A DNA stretch of 64,000 nucleotides from Limnanthes douglasii subsp. nivea. Its lineage: Eukaryota; Streptophyta; Magnoliopsida; Brassicales; Limnanthaceae. Under the pieces are notes generated by a model. The model was not told the origin of the DNA, searched no databases, and worked only from the letters and a program-made list of their open reading frames with translations. Position numbers and translations under genes: made by a program. The stretch spans positions 201,213,273 through 201,277,272 of the forward strand of contig JAUPFV010000002.1 of NCBI GenBank assembly GCA_036936605.1, given 5' to 3'. Shown here in pieces: positions 57,620 to 64,000 of the stretch (the first letter of the stretch is position 1; each line of letters starts with the position of its first letter).

Positions 57620-59745
57620 TTCTAGTAGACCACAAAACCCAAAGTATAATCGAGGAAGAATAGTACATAAGCGGATAACCTTTTCAGTAGACCAGGACCA
57701 CTTCCTAACCATGTAAGATAGAGACATAGGTTTGGAAATGTAGATGTTGAAATGAGATGCGAAAAAAACCCAGACTTACCAAGCCTTTTGGCATTCCACA
57801 AGGACATGATTAATGTTTTCAGAATTTCTGCAATTTTAACATTTTGAAACTAACTGCATCTTCTTTTTTTGCAATACAGAGTCAACCGGAAGCCAATATT
57901 TGAGAGCTCTTCATAAGGTGAACGAAAATTTGGTGGGAGTTATCTTGTTCCAGGTTCTAGCATAAAGGTAAGACTTCACTCCTTTTTTCCTGAATTCCTC
58001 CCAAGTATATTTAGTGAAGAACAGACCATCTCCACTAAGAGTCCAACTAACTGAGTCCTTAAAATAATTGTCCATAGAAATTTTAGTAATGTATTGAATT
58101 TGTTCCGAATTTAATACAGTTTCTAACTTGTTAACATTCCACGCGCCTTCTTCCCAATAATCCTTAGCCAGAGAGCCCATATATAGAAGCCTATCCTCAT
58201 TATCAGAAAAAACTCTGAATGCCTCAGAAGAACACCACCTGTCTAACACGATATCCACCTCCCCAGATTTAGCATGCCATATTAAGTATTTCTCAGCTCT
58301 GTCCCTAATTTTGCACAATCTTTTCCAAGTGAGAGAGCTCTTAGAATTCACAGGAGCAGTTAAAGGACGCTGGTATTTGAAGTAGATAGACTTCATAAAG
58401 ACAACCCATAGAGAATCATGTTTTCTTAGATTAAACCATTTCTTAGCAGCAAAGACCTCCATCATATCATCCAACTTCCTTAGGTTTAAGCCTCCTTCTT
58501 CAGAGCTCATATAAAGCTTTGACAATTCACACCAATTTATAGTATTCTTATTAGCTTTACTGCCCCACAAAAAACTGATTATAAAGAACCTCAAGCCTCT
58601 TGATGGTAGTTTTGGGAAAATCAGAGTTTTGAAGAGTATAAATCGGGTAGGTAGAAAGAACAGACTTAATCAACAATAATCTACCCACAAATGAAAAAGT
58701 TTTATGGTCCCATTCTAAAATCTTATTGATAGTTTTAGCAATAATCTCATCATGGTTGCTAACTCTCTTTTTGTTGTTTAAAACAGCTCTCAAATACTTG
58801 ATTGGCAAATTAGAATGCTTGAATCCCAGTAACAACTCCAACTTCCTAGCTTGTTGAGCAAAACATTTCTTTGAGGTAATGAATCTTGACTTATCCTTGT
58901 TAACAAGATTCCCAGATGTTTCCTCGTATAAGTTAAACATCTTCATATATTTTGTGACATAATCAATGGAGCCATTGCAGAAGACTAGAATGTCGTCAGC
59001 AAAGCACAAACAAGATGAGTTGAACTCTCCTTTGCTTTTGTATATAGTATAAGTAGAATTGCTGAGTAACTGATTGAGACCTCTTAGCAAATATTCTTGA
59101 CCCAAGATAAAGAGACTAGATGATAGTGGATCACCTTGTCTCAGACCTTTGTTAGATCTAAAAAACCACTTTAGAGCACCATTGACCAACACTGAAAACT
59201 GGCAGTTCACCAAAATCCTTTCAACCATCCTTGAACCCAAAAGCATTCAGAATACTTAAAAGAAACGCGTGATCCATTCTATCAAAATCTTTGTCCATGT
59301 CCATCTTTAGTAGGATGTTCCCACCTCTGACTTTGTTATCCAAGTCACTGATCAGCTCCTGAGCAATCAATAATTTGTCATGTATGCACCTGCCCTTGAT
59401 GAAGGAACCTTGATCAGGAGATATTAGCTTAGGAAGAATGACAGACAGTCTTTTATTAATAAGCTTTAATATAATTCTACTCAGAAAAGTAGTTAGACTT
59501 ATTGGTCTAAAATCCTTTATAGTTTTAGGAGCTTCCACCTTAGGGATTAGACAAAGAGTAGTAGCATACATACCCATAGAAAAGGATCCCTCCCTAAAGA
59601 AGTCTTTAATAGCATCACACAAGTCAATTCTGATGATAGGCCAACAATCTTTAGAAAATTTCCCATTAAACCCATCTGGACCAGCATCATAGTTAGAGTT
59701 TAGCTCATTAATAGATTCATAGATTTCAGAGTCCATAGGAACCAT
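57620..59745 (-). pseudogene. Reverse transcriptase and zf-RVT of LINE I
   Basis: Frame 59745-59221: DAGPDGFNGKFSKDCWPII, LIPKVEAPKTIKDFRPISL and LLKMDMDKDFDRMDHAFLLS. Frame 59246-58557: NKGLRQGDPLSSSLFILGQE and LCFADDILVFCNGSID (active site). Frame 58594-57911: FIISFLWGSKANKNTINWCE and EEGGLNLRKLDDM, leading to the zinc-binding region. Two frame changes break it. Catalytic Asp residues are intact. Confidence 0.92.
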
Positions 59746-60299
59746 TATAAGAATTTCATTATCCGTGTCATCAACAATCTTAGGAATGAAATCCTCAAGG
59801 AAATTAGGGTACCAAGGGTTAGGTAGATCAGCAATTAAGGATTTGAAATGATTAACAACAGATTCCTTAATTGCTTTTTCATCCTCCTCCTAATAGGTGC
59901 CAGTCCAAATACGAGAGATTTTAGCTCTCTTATGCTTTCTTTTCACATAGTTGTGAAAGAAAGTAGTGTTTCTGTCACCCTCAATAACCCTATTAGTGTG
60001 GGATTTCTGTGCCGAGTAGTCTTCCTCTCTTGCAAGCAACAAAAGATGGTAATCCTTTGCCTTTTTAAGTTTTCAATATCCCAAAGAGAGTTGGAAACCA
60101 GTACCTTAGATTCCAAGTTGTTTATTTCCTCCTCCACCGGAGTAATTGCCTCAAAAACATTACCAAAAAACTGCTTATTCGAGACTTTTAGCTTTGCCTT
60201 AAGATGCTTTAACTTGAATCAGAACTTAAACATAGGAGCCCCCTTGTATTCAATAGCCCAGCATTCCTCGACAAACTTTTAAAAGTCCTTGTGCTTGCA

Positions 60300-60997
60300 C
60301 CACATGTTCAAGAACGTAAAATTTGGGATTCTTTTTGTAGTAGCAGTAGTTATTGTAATCAAAAGAGGGGAATGATCAGAGCATGACTTAGGTAAATGGG
60401 TTACAGTAGTATTATCAAAATAATTAACCCATCTATTATTCAATAAAGCTCTATGAAGCCTCCTCTATTGCTTCCTATTAGACCAACGCCCAGAAGATTA
60501 TAGTTTAGTATAAAGTCATTAAACTCTTCTATACTCCCAGAACAGTTAGAAGTGCAATGAAGCTACTCACTAGGATCAGAAATAGTGTTAAAGTCTCCCA
60601 CCAAAATCCATTCCATGTTTTCTTCTTCAACATTTCTCAAGTTATCCCACAACAGTCTCCTTAGACTCCTAGAGCATTTGGAATAGATTACAGTGACCAT
60701 GAAGTCTTTAGAAATGTAGTTATGCCTGACCAATAAGTGTAGAAACTGATCATCATTAACAAGGATATCCACATTTTATTCACCATTCCACATCACCCAG
60801 ACCTTGTTGTTGCTATTACTAGCATAGCCATGAAACCCTAATTTCTTAGCAATAACCTCCAAATGAGAACCACAAAATATAGGCTCTTGAAGAGCAAGAA
60901 AAGAAATATTTTTGGCCCTTTTAATCGATTTTATTCTAGTTTGCGCTTGTTTGTTACCAACACCACGAACATTCCAACTTAGGATGACAATGGTCAT
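60300..60997 (-). pseudogene. Endonuclease of LINE I
   Basis: The AP-type endonuclease nicks the target DNA. Start MTIVILSWNVRGVGNKQAQT at 60997, ISFLALQEPIF (catalytic Glu), then VIYSKCSRSLRRLLWDNLRN and WILVGDFNTISDPSE in frame 60772-60563. One stop near 60775 separates the frames. The linker to RT (60300-59750) has several stops. Confidence 0.88.
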
Positions 60998-60999
60998 TT

Positions 61000-62310
61000 A
61001 AATTGTTTAGAATTTTTTGCAGCATGCTTATGCTGCATGTATTTAAAAGCTAAAATCCCCTTTGTATTGAAAATTTTAGTTTTTGTAATCTTCTTCAATT
61101 TAGATTTCTTACCATTCCCAATTTGTTTGCTTACAGAAGATGAGGGAAGACTACCCGTATTTTGCTTTGTAGGAGAACAACTGTTCATCAACGAATTAGT
61201 AGAAGAACTTTCTTCAAGATAAGTAGAACCCATCTCTAACATATGTAAAGCGTCAATTACTTCATTACTTTCTATACCTTTAGGAGAACTCTGCTTTTCT
61301 TTGCATTCAGTAGTATTACTCTTTTCTTTCACTTTATTTTCAAATTGATCACTCTATTTATTTATAACAACAGAGTTCAATTTGGTTCCCTTATCATTGA
61401 TTTTGAATGCAGGAATCAACGAATCGAGAAACTGAGGTTTGGAGGACTTAGACTGATCAACAATCTTCCTTTGAGTAGATTTCTTGCATTTATTCTCTGA
61501 GTGACCCATGTGAGTACATTGCACACAATAACTTGGATAATTGTTATACACCAGATCTTTCCAGAAAGTGTAAGATCCAAATACTATCTTTATTCTTTTA
61601 GGGAGAGCCTTAGAAACATCTAGCACTGCTTAGATTCTACAATAATTTTGTCTAGCTCTGTTCTTGGATGGAATCCAGACACTTAGGGGAGATCCTATAG
61701 CTTTAACTACCTCCATAATAGTTGCCTCATAGTACATAAACTCAGGAAAAGTGGAGAGGTCAATGTAAACAAGGGTTGCTGGATTTTCAACACTACGGTT
61801 GAAATTTGGGGACCATTCCAGCAATCGAATGACCTTATCCCCGATTTCCACATATTCCTTTTCCACAATTTCAGATATATTCCTTGAGAGAAAGTTCAAT
61901 ATAGATGTGTCTAAATTCCCAACTTGAAACATTGCATTCACCATGAAACTTAAATTTATCCAAAGAAGCCATTACAGATGCATAACTAGGCTTCAAGTGG
62001 CAAACTTACCAACCAGAGTATGTTTTGCCCTCTGTTTTTAAAGCCCCAAATCCTCAGCCTCGAAATGTATCTCAACATTATCATTCTCGAATGATTTGAT
62101 TATCTTCTTGTGTATCATGTTCCCAACATTGTGTTTAAATAAGTCCGCATATGAACTCTTTATTATTGACACATTGGTTTTGCTTGTGGCAGGCTCATAT
62201 ATAGGATTAATCTTGATGTTCGGCTGATCAGAGACCGAGATTAGCACCTGAAAACTCTCCTGATTATCAGCAGCTCGCTGATGCATTGAAGGGCACTCAA
62301 CTTCCTCCAT
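61000..62310 (-). pseudogene. ORF1 (gag-like) of LINE I
   Basis: ORF1 product binds LINE RNA. Start MEEVECPSMHQRAADNQESF at 62310. Pieces: SYADLFKHNVGNM, then frame 61944-61630 (VEYVEIGDKVIRLLEWSPNF-like; FMYYEATIMEVVKAIGSPLS), then YCVQCTHMGHSENKCKKS (CCHC knuckle, ~61525), and a Ser/Lys-rich end finishing just before the endonuclease ATG. The final frame stops at 60994, overlapping the ORF2 start by four bases, as ATGA. Four frames in all. Confidence 0.82.
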
Positions 62311-62379
62311 AAGGAAGTCAAGAGAATCAAGAGGAGAAAATTATAGCCTTAGGCTCCAAGTCTTGGAGCATTCTTGATC

Positions 62380-63090
62380 GTGAACACTGTGTTTGGTAAA
62401 CAAATTAGAGTCAGATTTAGCCAGTCACTTGTAAGAAAAACTAAAAGAAAAGTGGACTACATTCACTTATATATTTGGGGCCCAAACAGAGTTACATCAA
62501 AGTATGGAGCCAGATTATTCAAGGATGGTATGGGTTTATTTTTTGAAAACTAAAGATGAGGTATTAAAAATATTTGTTAAACGGAAGATGATGATTGAGA
62601 AGCACATATAAAGAAAGATCAAGCATCTTAGGACATATAATAGGTTAGAATTTTGTATTTGTGAGTTAATGAATTTTGTATTTGTTCCTCAACAAGCTAG
62701 GGAGTTGGAGTTGAGGGAATAATCTTTCATCGCACTTGTTGTAGAACACCACAACAAAATGAGGTCGCATAAAGAATGAACAGACCGTTTTGTGACAAGT
62801 CAGAGAGCATGCTCTCGCATTCTAGCGTGGGAAATGATTTTTGGGTTAAAGCTATCAATACAACATATTACTTGGTGAATCAATCTTCTTCAACGATTAT
62901 TGATTGTAAAACTCATTTTGAGATTTGGTCTGGGTCGTCGACTGATTACGAACTATTGAGGGTGCTCGGTTTTCCTACATACATTGATATGCGAGATGGT
63001 AAACTTGAGCTAAGAGAATGGCCATATGTTATGGTGTACTACCTCTCTAAACTCTCAAGGTTTTCTCATCAATAAGGACGTAATATTTAA
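62380..63090 (+). pseudogene. Integrase of copia H, after the LINE
   Basis: FGKQIRVRFSQS, KRKVDYIHLYIWGPNRVTSK (first Asp region), a shifted TKDEVLKIFVKRKMMIEKH, RRTPQQNEVA-like text (~62755) and in frame 62776-63075 FWVKAINTTYYLVNQSSSTI and LLRVLGFPTYIDMRDGKLEL. Several frameshifts. Confidence 0.85.
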
Positions 63091-63559
63091 CGAGTCTTCT
63101 TTGTTATACAATCAGAAGGAAGTACAAGAAATGGTCAAGTCATGATCGGTTGTGAGTAAACAAGTGGAGATTGAAGTAGAATTAGGTCGTAGTAGGTCCA
63201 ATAATTTCAATGGTTCTTAGGTGGGTCCAAAACCAGGATGTATAGTATCAGCATCCAAGAATAGTGATGATGATACGTATGAACTAGAACAACAACCTTA
63301 TAGCATAACATTGCCCCAGAAAGAAGAGATATAGACCACCAAAAACATATACGAACCTAGTTGCATAGCTCTGTTATTTAAGGAAGAAGTTTATATGCGG
63401 GAACCTAGTAGCTACAGGGATACTATAACAAGTTCATAAGCAGATCAAACTTTTTTTACTTATTTATGAAAGCAGAATATGCGGTACCTATATTCCCAAC
63501 AAATGGTATCAAGACTATGGGGAGAGATTAATATTTTCATAAGAATCAGACGTGGAAGC

Positions 63560-64000
63560 TTGTTGGCTTGCTTAAAAAACAGAAGGAAGTAGGCAACAAA
63601 TGGGTATTCAATAAAAGGAAGGTAATCTAGGGGTCGATAGACCTCAATTCAAGGAAAGACTGATCGCTAAGGGTGTAACTCAAAGGGAAAAAATCGAGTT
63701 CAATGAAATGTTTTCTCCACTAGTGAAACATAGTTCGATTTGAGTTTTTTTAACTATGGTAGTTTTACAAGATTTAGAACTTGAGCATTTAGATGTGAAG
63801 ACTGCATTTCTACATGGTGAATTGGATGAGCAAATCTACATGAGATGACCATAGGGATTTATCGAACCTAAAATCGTGAACAAGGTTTGTCTGTTGACAA
63901 AGTCATTGTATAGTTTGAAACAATCTCCTAAAAAATGGTAGAAACCTTTTGATACATTCATGGTATCAAAAAGTTTCACGAGGAGTCCATATTGTAGTTT
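63560..64000 (+). pseudogene. RT start of copia H (continues beyond window)
   Basis: WVFNKRKV, RLIAKGVTQREKIEFNEMFS, then LEHLDVKTAFLHGELDEQIY at ~63785-63840, the hallmark of copia RT, and SLYSLKQSPKKW near 63905. Stops replace residues of MRQPEGF (TGA, TAG). The region 63090-63560 is the divergent IN-RT linker. Confidence 0.85.

Larger units (their letters stand above)
56600..62379 (-). mobile_element. LINE I (L1 type), near full length
   Basis: About 5.8 kb on the minus strand: ORF1 with a zinc knuckle (62310-61000), endonuclease (60997-60300), RT (59745-58557), zinc-binding region (58594-57620) and a plant-type RNase H (57428-57060), then a 3' UTR ending in a short A run (plus-strand T run at 56597-56603). 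Flanks GTGAACAATGTGTGTTT (56583) and GTGAACACTGTGTTT (62380) are an imperfect target duplication. It interrupts copia H. Both ORFs carry stops. Confidence 0.9.
55440..64000 (+). mobile_element. Ty1/copia element H, split by LINE I, runs off the window
   Basis: Plus-strand copia order: gag end and PR (55740-56400), start of IN (to 56599), LINE I, rest of IN (62380-63090), RT (63560 on). At 55460-55620 there is LTR-like or leader sequence (CATATCGGTTAAATATGG; GATCCAAAATGGACAATATC), wording common in plant repeats, but I could not define an LTR. Confidence 0.8.

Noticed and set aside
1..64000. CRISPR arrays, bacterial operons, rRNA or tRNA genes, viral inserts
   Set aside because: No regularly spaced repeats, no cloverleaf-like sequence recognised, and no viral gene set beyond LTR-retrotransposon pol.

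Overview
The window is nuclear DNA of a flowering plant, almost certainly a eudicot. It holds one intact host gene, a 1102-codon PLS/DYW pentatricopeptide repeat (PPR) gene at 51632-54940 that looks like an ortholog of Arabidopsis MEF7 (At5g09950). Nearly everything else is decayed transposable elements: Ty3/gypsy elements of the Tat lineage, Ty1/copia elements, two L1-type LINEs, and a MULE transposase next to a plant-mobile-domain (PMD) gene. I cannot name the species from sequence alone.

Left part (1-12160). A minus-strand Tat element (A) runs out of the left edge. It has gag, protease (PR), reverse transcriptase (RT), two RNase H domains and integrase (IN), its primer binding site and one LTR, plus the tail of an extra ORF on the opposite strand. 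To its right is AT-rich sequence with a copia RT/RNase H relic, a minisatellite and a ~0.5 kb direct duplication.

Centre (12162-44914). This is a nest of elements. A ~5 kb copia element (G, minus) is split inside its RNase H by a 27.7 kb Tat element (B, minus, 13364-41094) flanked by the 5-bp duplication CGCAA. B was itself invaded twice. Its antisense ORF is cut by a tandem pair D-E (plus, 15790-27339), which has three ~200 bp LTRs and complementary losses: D lacks IN; E lacks capsid, PR, RT and RNase H1. Its gag is cut by C (minus, 31834-39655), a relative of A that has lost the RT palm. All five Tat copies carry an extra ORF antisense to pol between IN and the 3' LTR.

Right part (44915-64000). 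A 100-N assembly gap is followed by a broken PMD gene and, tail to tail with it, a broken FAR1-type/MULE transposase. Next comes a 5'-truncated LINE (K) with a perfect 15-bp target duplication. A tandemly duplicated piece of that LINE end lies just upstream of the PPR gene. After the PPR gene a plus-strand copia element (H) runs to the right edge, interrupted by a near full-length LINE (I, minus, 56600-62379).

Except for the PPR gene every coding region has stops or frameshifts, so no mobile element here looks autonomous. The biological interest lies in the order of insertions, the antisense ORFs, the complementary D-E pair and the survival of a conserved organelle-editing gene in this setting.
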